A stretch of 64,000 nucleotides of DNA from Erysipelotrichaceae bacterium NK3D112. Lineage in GTDB: Bacteria > Bacillota_I > Bacilli_A > Erysipelotrichales > Erysipelotrichaceae. The notes under the pieces are model-generated. The model had not been told where the DNA came from. It made no database searches and saw nothing but the letters and a program-made list of their open reading frames with translations. The stretch is taken from the NCBI GenBank assembly GCA_000701725.1, contig JNJQ01000015.1, positions 1-64,000 on the forward strand, read 5' to 3'. The position numbers were made by a program, and so were the translations under genes. The first letter of the stretch is position 1. The number at the start of each line of letters is the position of its first letter. Below, piece after piece: positions 57,017 through 64,000 of the stretch.

Positions 57017-59188
57017 CTAGCTGCGCATCTGTGACTTGCGTTTGATGCTCGGGTGGCCGGCGGCGATCTTCTTGACTCCGTAAGGATACGGGAAGGCGAT
57101 TTCCGCAATGCCGTTTTTACAGGAAATGACCACACCCTCGCCGAATTTGGAATGCGTGACAAGCTCTCCCTTTTTCAGCTGGGCGGTGTTTGTTTCATGA
57201 ATGCGCTGGGCAAATGTGCCGGGATTGCTGTCAAACAGGGCGGAGGAAAGCTGAACCTCCTTATGGCCTGTGCGGCTGTCAGCGCCGATGTGTTCAATAT
57301 ATTCCGGATCAATCTCACGGATGAAACGCGAGCTTGTGCGGGCTCTTTGCAGAATGTAGCTGAAGCCTCCCGCCTCGGTCAGATACAGCTTGTTGCGGGC
57401 CCTGGTGAAGGCGACATAGGCAAGACGTCTTTCCTCCTCCACGCCACGGCTGCCGCTGTCATTCATCGCTCTTTCGTTGGGGAAGATGCCCTCGTTCATG
57501 TCCGAGACAAAGACGGTGTCAAACTCCAGTCCCTTGGCCGCGTGCACGGTCATCAGACGGACATATTCCGAACTCATGGTTTCATCCCTGTCCCCGTAAA
57601 GAGAAACCAGCTGCATATATTCATCCAGAGTGCTTTCCGGATAGGTTTCGGAGAATTCACGGACGTCATCGATCAGTTCCTTGATATTTTCAATGCGGTC
57701 GGTTTCCTTGTTTTCCTCCAGCATTGCCCGGTATCCGGAATCATCGATGATCTTTTCAAACAGGCGGAAGATCTCCATTCCGTTTGCGGCGGCTTCACGC
57801 CAGCTTTCCACCATCGCCACGAAGGATTCAATCGTCTTCTTGTTTTTGCCCGAGAAGATCTCGTTGCGTTTGAGCACTTCGTACATGCTCACGCGGGATT
57901 TGCGGGCTTCTTCGGCGATCGCGTCCATGGTCTTGTTTCCGATGCCGCGCTTGGGACGGTTGAGAATTCTGCCCAGGGCAAGATCATCGGCTGTTGTGAC
58001 CATGCGCAGATAGCACAGGGCATCCTTGACCTCCTGTCTTTCATAGAAGCGGATGCCGCCGTAGATAATATAAGGAATGCGCATGTCGAGCATCGCTTTT
58101 TCAAGATTTCTGGAAAGATAGTTGGAGCGGTAAAGAATGGCGATATCGGTATATGACTTTCCCTTGCGGTGAAGTTCCGCAATTTTTTCCGCGATCCAGG
58201 CGGCCTGATATTCATCGCTCGCGCTGGCATAATGAGTGATCTTCTCATCTGATTTCCGGTTGGTGAACAGATCCTTTTTCACTCTGTGACGGTTGTTTTT
58301 GATCACCGAGTTGGCGCCGTTGAGAATCGCTTCGGTCGAACGGTAATTCTCATTGAGGATGACCGTCTTTGTGTCAGGATAATCCTTCGTGAAATTCATG
58401 ATGATATCCACGTTGGCTCCGCGCCACGTATAAATGGTCTGGTCGGGATCACCCACCACATAAAGAGAATTCTGTGAACCGGCCAGGTATCTGATCAGCT
58501 TATACTGCACATTGTCAATGTCCTGGAACTCATCAACCAGGATGTATTCAAAGCGTCTTTGCCATTTGGTCAGAACCTCATCAAACTTTGCGAACATCCT
58601 GACCGTCCATGTGATCAGATCGTCAAAGTCGAGCGCATAGAGGGCCTGCAGTCTGTTGATATAGTATTCATAAACATCCGCTTTGACCTTCTCCTCCAGA
58701 TAGGAGCCGGCAAGCGTCTTTGCATGTTCAACGCTGATGCCTTCCGTCTTGTTGTTGGAAATATAGCTGAGCATAGCGCTGTATGGATAATTCGAGACTT
58801 CCAGGTTCATCTGCTTGTAAGCCTCTTTGAGAATCGCCTTCTGATCCTCGGCATCCATGATCGTGAAATTGCGCGGATATCCGAGTACGGTGATATCCTC
58901 TCTCAATATACGCACGCAAAGGGAATGGATGGTCGAGATCCACGGCTCGCGCACGCGTTCCCCGAGCATTTTCCGGATTCTCTCCTTCATCTCATTGGCT
59001 GCCTTGTTGGTGAACGTGATGGCCAGGATGCGGTTTTCCCGCACATCCTCATCCTCAATCAGATGGGCAATGCGCATGGTCAGCACCCGGGTTTTTCCGC
59101 TTCCCGCGCCGGCAATCACCCGCATATGGGGATCATCGGAAAGCACTGCCTCCTTCTGATCCTTGTTCAGACTTTCTGTATCAATCAT
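57017..59188 (-). CDS. pcrA: UvrD/PcrA-type ATP-dependent DNA helicase
   Basis: A 723-residue superfamily 1A helicase. It has the Q-motif region LNKDQKEAVLS, Walker A AGAGSGKTRVLTMR, TFTNKAANEMKERI (motif Ia), LVDEFQDIDNVQYKLI (motif II), VGDPDQTIYTWRGA (III), LNENYRSTEAI (IV), TVHAAKGLEFDTVFV (V) and EEERRLAYVAFTRARNKLYL (VI). The C terminus KKGELVTHSKFGEGVVIS is the PcrA RNA-polymerase-binding Tudor-like domain. It unwinds DNA in repair and replication restart. It leads a pcrA-ligA unit divergent from the methyltransferase gene at 59320. Confidence 0.97.
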   Translation of the reverse strand: MIDTESLNKDQKEAVLSDDPHMRVIAGAGSGKTRVLTMRIAHLIEDEDVRENRILAITFTNKAANEMKERIRKMLGERVREPWISTIHSLCVRILREDITVLGYPRNFTIMDAEDQKAILKEAYKQMNLEVSNYPYSAMLSYISNNKTEGISVEHAKTLAGSYLEEKVKADVYEYYINRLQALYALDFDDLITWTVRMFAKFDEVLTKWQRRFEYILVDEFQDIDNVQYKLIRYLAGSQNSLYVVGDPDQTIYTWRGANVDIIMNFTKDYPDTKTVILNENYRSTEAILNGANSVIKNNRHRVKKDLFTNRKSDEKITHYASASDEYQAAWIAEKIAELHRKGKSYTDIAILYRSNYLSRNLEKAMLDMRIPYIIYGGIRFYERQEVKDALCYLRMVTTADDLALGRILNRPKRGIGNKTMDAIAEEARKSRVSMYEVLKRNEIFSGKNKKTIESFVAMVESWREAAANGMEIFRLFEKIIDDSGYRAMLEENKETDRIENIKELIDDVREFSETYPESTLDEYMQLVSLYGDRDETMSSEYVRLMTVHAAKGLEFDTVFVSDMNEGIFPNERAMNDSGSRGVEEERRLAYVAFTRARNKLYLTEAGGFSYILQRARTSSRFIREIDPEYIEHIGADSRTGHKEVQLSSALFDSNPGTFAQRIHETNTAQLKKGELVTHSKFGEGVVISCKNGIAEIAFPYPYGVKKIAAGHPSIKRKSQMRS

Positions 59189-59319
59189 TCTTCATCTCCG
59201 GATGTATTTTTCATTTTCAGGCATCCATTATATCATAGAGCCGCACTGCCCTGCCTGATTTCAGATGGCAGGATGATGAAAACGAACTGTGCATGATATA
59301 ATACGACCGAGGTTTGTCT

Positions 59320-60198
59320 ATGTTACGTAAAGCAGATGAATGGAAAGATTATTCCTGTATCGATGCCGGCAGCGGCGAAAAACTCGAACAGTGGAAAGGC
59401 ATTGTATTAAGACGTCCCGATCCCCAGGCGATCTGGCCGGCGGATTATACCGGGGGACTGTGGAAAAAAGCGGATGCGGTATACCACCGCTCAAACAGAG
59501 GCGGCGGCAGCTGGGAGTATAAAAAGCAGCTGCCCGAATCATGGACCGTGGATTATAAAAACCTGACATTCAAAGTGTCCCCGACCGGGTTCAAGCACAC
59601 CGGTCTGTTCCCCGAACAGGCGGCCAACTGGGACTGGATGAGCGGACTGATTCAGAAATATCCCGATGAGGAATTCAGAATCCTCAACCTGTTTGCCTAC
59701 ACAGGCGGCGCCACTATGGCATGCTCGGCTGCGGGAGCTGCCGAAGTCGTGCATGTGGACGCGTCAAAGGGAATGGTGCAATGGGCCAAAGAAAACCGCG
59801 ACCTCTGCGGACTCAGCGAGCGCAGAATCCGCTTCATCGTGGATGACTGTCTGAAATTCGTGGAACGCGAAAAGAGAAGAGGCCGCACATACCACGGCAT
59901 TCTCATGGATCCGCCCTCCTATGGCAGAGGACCGGACGGGGAAATGTGGAAGTTTGAAAAAGAGATCACCGTCCTGATTCAGGCATGCATGGAGATTCTG
60001 GATGAAAAGGCTTTGTTCTTCCTGATCAACAGCTACACAACCGGCTTCTCCTCCATCGTGCTGGAAAATATGATGAAGACCATGATCATGCCGGACCATC
60101 CGGACGGAAAGATTGAAACCGGCGAGCTGGCACTGCCGCTGGAAAGAAGAGATCTTTTGCTGCCCTGCGGTATTTACGGACGCTGGGAGCGTTTATGA
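59320..60198 (+). CDS. Class I SAM-dependent methyltransferase, RlmI/K-like
   Basis: A 292-residue methyltransferase of the type acting on rRNA cytosine or guanine. It has FKHTGLFPEQAANWDWM, SAM motif I ILNLFAYTGGATMACSAAGA, EVVHVDASKGMVQWAKEN, and the catalytic-site DPPSYGRGPDGEMWKFE. It lacks the N-terminal PUA domain of RlmI. The ATG at 59320 is preceded by GAGGTTTGTCT; an in-frame TTG two codons upstream is less likely. It overlaps the pseudouridine synthase gene by four bases, so two RNA-modifying enzymes are co-expressed. Confidence 0.88.
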   Translation: MLRKADEWKDYSCIDAGSGEKLEQWKGIVLRRPDPQAIWPADYTGGLWKKADAVYHRSNRGGGSWEYKKQLPESWTVDYKNLTFKVSPTGFKHTGLFPEQAANWDWMSGLIQKYPDEEFRILNLFAYTGGATMACSAAGAAEVVHVDASKGMVQWAKENRDLCGLSERRIRFIVDDCLKFVEREKRRGRTYHGILMDPPSYGRGPDGEMWKFEKEITVLIQACMEILDEKALFFLINSYTTGFSSIVLENMMKTMIMPDHPDGKIETGELALPLERRDLLLPCGIYGRWERL

Positions 60199-60860
60199 TC
60201 AATGTGCTCTATGAGGACAATCATGTCCTTTGCGTGGAAAAGCCCGTCAATGTGCCGAGCGCTCCCGACTCCTCCGAGGATGAGAGCCTTCTGGACATGT
60301 GCCGGGAGTATATCCGCGTGACATATCAGAAACCGGGAAATGTGTATACCGGACTGGTGCACCGGCTTGATCGGCCGGTGGGCGGGGTGATGGTTTATGC
60401 CAAAACCTCCAAGGCGGCTTCCAGGCTGTCCGACGCGGTGCGCACACACGCTTTGAAAAAAGAATATCTGGCCGTGATTGACGGAACAGCCGCGGATGAT
60501 TCGGGTGTATTGAAAGACTATCTGCGCAAGGATCCGAAAACAAACACCACCCGTGTCAGCGATGAGGCCCATGGCAAATACTGTGAGCTGGAATATCATG
60601 TGCTGGAGCGCAGAAACGGCATGAGCCTGGTCAGGATTTTCCTGAAAACGGGCAGGTCCCATCAGATCCGGGTGCAGTTTGCCTCACGCGGTCTTCCCCT
60701 GGTATGCGATCAGCGTTATAACCCGCATGCGAAAAAAGGCCAGATCGCACTGTATGCGGCGCGTCTGGAATTTCCCCATCCGGTGAAAAAGACACCGGTA
60801 ACCGTGGAACACACTCCCCCGGACACTTATCCATGGAATCTTTTTGAGGTGCTGAAATGA
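60195..60860 (+). CDS. RluA-family pseudouridine synthase
   Basis: A 221-residue RNA pseudouridine synthase without the S4 domain. The catalytic motif VHRLDRPVGGVMVYAKTSKA holds Asp59. Further family sequence is KKEYLAVIDG, LVRIFLKTGRSHQIRVQFAS and the C-terminal LYAARLEFPHPV. Target RNA position cannot be told. It begins MINVLYEDNHVLCVEKPVNV, and its ATG overlaps the methyltransferase stop. Confidence 0.93.
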   Translation: MINVLYEDNHVLCVEKPVNVPSAPDSSEDESLLDMCREYIRVTYQKPGNVYTGLVHRLDRPVGGVMVYAKTSKAASRLSDAVRTHALKKEYLAVIDGTAADDSGVLKDYLRKDPKTNTTRVSDEAHGKYCELEYHVLERRNGMSLVRIFLKTGRSHQIRVQFASRGLPLVCDQRYNPHAKKGQIALYAARLEFPHPVKKTPVTVEHTPPDTYPWNLFEVLK

Positions 60861-62056
60861 GTGAAGCAGACAAAAGCGTAAAACAAAAGAATACGCCGAA
60901 AAAGCGGAAGCCGAGACGGAGAGTCCGCTGGTGGCTGCTGATTCTGCCGGCAGTCGTCGTGGCCGCGGTGATCGTTGCGCTCAGGATTCCGAAATCGCTC
61001 AGCGATTCCAAGGTGCGTCAGCTCGGCTATACCCAGCAGGAGGCGGATGCCATCCGGGAGCTTGGCCTGACCGATCTGATCCTTGAAAACGGATATTATT
61101 CAAGACATCTTGCGGATGAGATTCTCGCCGGAACAGTGAAAAGGAATTACATTCCTCTTTATCTTGCGACGGATCCCGGCACCGAACTGACCGACAGCGA
61201 TTTCCTGCTGTACAGCCGTCTGTTTGATGCGGGCTATGAGGAGGATCAGCTGGCGAACCTGTTCAGTTCACTGAAATTCCGCGAGATTGTGCCTCTGCTT
61301 GTTCTGGATTATCAGTGGAACGAGCAGATCTACATCGATGATGTCATTGCCTGCCGCCAGGACAATGCCGGCGGAACATTCGTTCTCGAAAACAGCTATC
61401 ATCAGTTTTACAAGATGAAATACGCCGCCGAGAATATCTCTGACATCAATGTGCTGGTAAACAAGAATTATTATCTGCCCGGAAATTACAGTCCGTCTGA
61501 TCTGACTGAAGTCACAACCGAATACGCGGTGGACGGAATGCGTCTGAGGAAAGAGGCTGCCAATGCGGCTTTGAAAATGTGCCGGGAAGCGCTGGATGAA
61601 GGCTATGCCTTCTTCATCAGCGGCTCCTATCAGGACTATGTTTCGATCAAAAAGCTCTATGAGTATTACCTCGATAACAGAGGCGAGCTGTTTGCGGATC
61701 TGGAAGTCGGCAAAGAAGGATTCAGCGAATTCCAGACCGGCCTGTCCGCGAGCTTTGCGGCAACCTATGAAAAATACGAGGATTTCCGCGAGACGGAATG
61801 TTATCAATGGCTTTCAGAAAATGCGCAGAGATACGGATTCATCGAACGCTATCCCGAGGGCATGGAGGATATCACCCTCTGTGCGGCAGATCCATCCTAT
61901 TTCCGCTATGTCGGAAAGGAGCTTGCCCCGAAGGTGAAAGCTTCCTCTCTGACTTATGATGAATACTGGTGTCTGTTATTGAAGAGCTGGGAAAATGAGT
62001 CGAACAAACCTGCAGATTCAATGATCGAAAACGCCGAAAAGGAAATCACGGAATGA
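60857..62056 (+). CDS. VanY-like D,D-carboxypeptidase homologue lacking zinc ligands
   Basis: A 399-residue protein with a basic N terminus, one membrane helix (about 24-44) and an extracytoplasmic C-terminal peptidase M15B/VanY-like domain. The fold markers remain: VNKNYYLPGNYSPSDL, FFISGSYQDYVSIKKLYEYY, GFSEFQTGLSASF and WLSENAQRYGFIERYPEGM. However, the zinc His of SEHQTGL is Phe292, the Asp seven residues on is Ser299, and the EPWHLRYVG His is Tyr348 in DPSYFRYVG. All three ligands are lost, so it is probably a non-enzymatic cell-wall-binding or regulatory protein. Its start overlaps the previous gene by four bases. Confidence 0.85.
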   Translation: MSEADKSVKQKNTPKKRKPRRRVRWWLLILPAVVVAAVIVALRIPKSLSDSKVRQLGYTQQEADAIRELGLTDLILENGYYSRHLADEILAGTVKRNYIPLYLATDPGTELTDSDFLLYSRLFDAGYEEDQLANLFSSLKFREIVPLLVLDYQWNEQIYIDDVIACRQDNAGGTFVLENSYHQFYKMKYAAENISDINVLVNKNYYLPGNYSPSDLTEVTTEYAVDGMRLRKEAANAALKMCREALDEGYAFFISGSYQDYVSIKKLYEYYLDNRGELFADLEVGKEGFSEFQTGLSASFAATYEKYEDFRETECYQWLSENAQRYGFIERYPEGMEDITLCAADPSYFRYVGKELAPKVKASSLTYDEYWCLLLKSWENESNKPADSMIENAEKEITE

Positions 62057-62058
62057 TA

Positions 62059-62086
62059 AGAGAAGCGCCTGTGCGTTTCTCTTTTT
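62059..62086 (+). terminator. Terminator of the methyltransferase-synthase-VanY-like unit
   Basis: AGAGAAGCGC (62059-62068) pairs with GCGTTTCTCT (62073-62082; one G-T pair), followed by TTTTC. Confidence 0.85.
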
Positions 62087-62100
62087 CGATTGTTCCCAAA

Positions 62101-62124
62101 AGAAAAGCTCCGCACCGGAGCTTT
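62101..62124 (-). terminator. Terminator of the phosphate cotransporter gene
   Basis: On the minus strand AAAGCTCCG-GTG-CGGAGCTTT is followed by TCTTTTG (arms 62116-62124 and 62104-62112). Confidence 0.85.
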
Positions 62125-62126
62125 CA

Positions 62127-63947
62127 TCATTCATTCGGTTTTTCTTCATATGAGCGGATCACGTCTTTCAGCTTTGTCAAATAGAAGTCTTTGGCTTCCT
62201 GATATCTCTGATTGAACAGATCGCTGCCGCCGGTATGAAGACGGTAGATATAGTCATGGGTCTGCTCGGAAAGCTCGGGATAAACACGGGCAAGGGTTGC
62301 CAGCCCCACATTGGAACAGATATCCGAAATACGTTCGATGTCATGCAGGGCGTCCATAAAGTCCGTGCCCGCACTCACGGAACATAATCCTCTGGAGAGT
62401 CTCTGCAGATGATTCTGGCGCATCAGATCGACCATATCATCAACCACTTCCTCAAACGGCTCGATCTCTTCAGCCGCGTTGATGTCTCTTTTTCTGAATG
62501 CCAGCTCAGCCAGATCCAGAATACGCGCAAGAAGCTCCTCGAGGACATCGAGTTCCGCCGATGCCATCCGGGACAGATTGATATCCTTTCTGTGCAGATC
62601 ATAAGCGGATTCACAGATATTGGTCGCATAGTCGCCGAGTCTTTCAAACTCGACAACCAGTTTGTAATATTCATTGAGAATCGCGGTATGGTACTGGGAG
62701 GTCAGCTTCGGATTGAGCTCGCCGATATAGGCGGAAACGCGGTCAGCCAGAAGATCGATATTCTCCTCTTCGGCTCTGATCGCCTCCGCTTTCTTTTCAT
62801 CATAGGTTCTTAACAGACGGCAGGCTTCCTCGCAATTGGATCTTGCCGCATAGAACATGGCAAGCAATGCGTCATAGCAGCTTTTCAGCGCAATCGCAGG
62901 GGTGGAGAAGAAAGCCGGGTTGAGGGCTTCCAGTTTTTCCTTGTATCTGTTTGGCTCCACGTGATCATCTTTGACGATCTGATAGGACGCCTTTTCAAAA
63001 AATGACACCGCAGGCAGAAGAATCAGCGCGCTTGCCAGGTTGAATACGGTATTGGCATTGGCGATCCGGCCGGAATTTACCGGCTCAAACCAGATTGAAT
63101 CAAGCAGTCCTGTCTTTCTGAAGATGTAAATGCCTAGAAACACCAGAACGGTTTTGGCGAGATTGTACATGATATTGAAGGCACCGACCCGTTTCGAATC
63201 CGCTCTGGCGCCGATCGAACAGACGATTCCTGTAGTCACGCAATCGCCGAGGAAGACACCCGCAATGACCGCATAGACCGCATTGAATGTCAGGCCCCCT
63301 GCCGAGGAAAGCGCCTGGAGAATACCGATGGTCGCGCTGGAGCTCTGCAGAATGAAAGCCACCAGGGCGCCGGTCAGATAGCCGAGCAGGGGATTGTTTC
63401 CAAGCGAGGAAAACATCGATTCAAAGATGCCGGTTTCAGAAAGCGAATCCACTGCCGCGGTCATATTCAAAAGACCGCTGAACAGAATTCCGAAGCCGAT
63501 CGCGATATTGCCGATGACCCGTGCGTTTTTGAAGCGGTCGCTCATGATCAGAATGATGCCGATGATCAGGGCGATCGGAGCCAGCGAGGAAGGCTTGAAC
63601 AGTTCCAGCCAGCCCGCTGAGGAAGAAAGGTCCAGCAGACGGATGATCTGTCCGGTAACGGTTGTGCCGACATTGGCGCCGATGACAATGCCGAGCGACT
63701 GTTTGAATGTGATAATTCCCGCCGCGACAAGACCGGCTGTGATGACGATGGTCGCCGTGGATGACTGAATGATTGCCGTCACCCCGAGTCCGAGCAGAAA
63801 TGCTTTGACGGGATTGTTGGTAACCATCTCCATCGCTTTTTTGAGAGTGCCTGAGGAGCTTTCCTTGAGACCGTCTCCCATCAGTCTCATCCCATATAAG
63901 AACATTGCCAGTCCGCCGAAGAGGGTCAGGACATTGAAAAAACTCAT
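62127..63947 (-). CDS. Na+/phosphate cotransporter with C-terminal PhoU-like domain
   Basis: A 606-residue NptA/PNaS-family protein. The membrane part (residues 1 to about 330) contains the two inverted QSS repeats, IIQSSTATIVITAGLVAAG and ILQSSSATIGILQALSSAG, that form the Na/Pi site. The C-terminal cytoplasmic half is PhoU-like and helical (VSAYIGELNPKLTSQYHTAI, EFERLGDYATNICESAYDL, DALHDIERISDICSNVG, with E/D-x4-D metal motifs). It likely exports or imports phosphate with sodium and senses phosphate status. CAGGAGAAATATTTGTT precedes the ATG; only about 50 bases of its upstream region are in the window. Confidence 0.95.
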   Translation of the reverse strand: MSFFNVLTLFGGLAMFLYGMRLMGDGLKESSSGTLKKAMEMVTNNPVKAFLLGLGVTAIIQSSTATIVITAGLVAAGIITFKQSLGIVIGANVGTTVTGQIIRLLDLSSSAGWLELFKPSSLAPIALIIGIILIMSDRFKNARVIGNIAIGFGILFSGLLNMTAAVDSLSETGIFESMFSSLGNNPLLGYLTGALVAFILQSSSATIGILQALSSAGGLTFNAVYAVIAGVFLGDCVTTGIVCSIGARADSKRVGAFNIMYNLAKTVLVFLGIYIFRKTGLLDSIWFEPVNSGRIANANTVFNLASALILLPAVSFFEKASYQIVKDDHVEPNRYKEKLEALNPAFFSTPAIALKSCYDALLAMFYAARSNCEEACRLLRTYDEKKAEAIRAEEENIDLLADRVSAYIGELNPKLTSQYHTAILNEYYKLVVEFERLGDYATNICESAYDLHRKDINLSRMASAELDVLEELLARILDLAELAFRKRDINAAEEIEPFEEVVDDMVDLMRQNHLQRLSRGLCSVSAGTDFMDALHDIERISDICSNVGLATLARVYPELSEQTHDYIYRLHTGGSDLFNQRYQEAKDFYLTKLKDVIRSYEEKPNE

Positions 63948-64000
63948 AACAAATATTTCTCCTGTGAATCATATCCGCTGTTCACGGTTATACCTATTTT

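Noticed and set aside
57053-58156. Long plus-strand open frame (367 codons) over pcrA
   Set aside because: Antisense shadow of the helicase; no homologous motif and no ribosome site.

Overview
The window is one stretch of a low-to-mid G+C Gram-positive chromosome, most likely a gut Erysipelotrichia/Erysipelotrichaceae relative. The evidence is the 5' end of a 16S rRNA gene with Firmicutes-type sequence and leader, AGGAGG-type ribosome binding sites before nearly every gene, a pcrA-ligA pair, lipoprotein-type solute-binding proteins, a SpoIIE-type phosphatase, and a bile salt hydrolase that points to an intestinal habitat. No tRNA, CRISPR array or intact transposase/integrase was seen. All identifications are by eye from motifs and remembered family sequences; no search was run.

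Layout: 1-560 holds the start of an rRNA operon reading out of the window to the left. 561-3900 is a pseudouridine-catabolism pair (psuK-psuG) followed by an AAC(3)-like acetyltransferase and a DUF402 protein. 4028-10111 has a DtxR-type regulator and a full oligopeptide ABC transporter (oppA-B-C-D-F). 10245-17450 carries a class I glutamine-amidotransferase-like hydrolase, a YdcF-type membrane protein, isoaspartyl dipeptidase with a D-amino-acid transaminase, a YgiQ-type radical SAM protein, a phosphoesterase and a double GNAT. 17652-21402 has pgi, a lone PTS IIB and glutaminyl-tRNA synthetase. 21586-32686 is a mixed region: an ATC-hydrolase-like protein, a two-gene AMMECR1/Memo/radical-SAM system, a YhhN protein, a membrane-bound PP2C phosphatase, a HAD lipoprotein, HxlR/flavin reductase and a ZIP transporter.

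33149-44109 looks like one long minus-strand operon. It starts from a good promoter with a repeated palindromic operator-like site and holds four intact ATC-hydrolase-like paralogues (a fifth lies at 21586), a 44-codon remnant of another, three methyltransferases, two alpha/beta hydrolases, several small membrane proteins, and a P-type ATPase with its small membrane partner. I do not know a described pathway with this composition.

44947-52817 is the most unusual structure: five copies of a short sequence matching the 3' end of rlmD (protein motif HVETxVLL or HVECVVLM), all in the same orientation. They separate one- or two-gene cargo units: bile salt hydrolase; double GNAT; DUF3795 plus truncated AlbA-type protein; and a SUV3-like helicase plus broken mscS. 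The two rightmost copies are 203-bp near-identical direct repeats, and the last is the genuine end of rlmD. This reads as a serial insertion hot spot whose integrases are gone, or a cassette-like array served in trans.

52776-64000 returns to core genes: rlmD, a membrane protein with an acidic tail, ligA, pcrA, an rRNA-type methyltransferase, an RluA-type pseudouridine synthase, a VanY-like protein that has lost its zinc ligands, and a Na/phosphate cotransporter with a PhoU-like domain.
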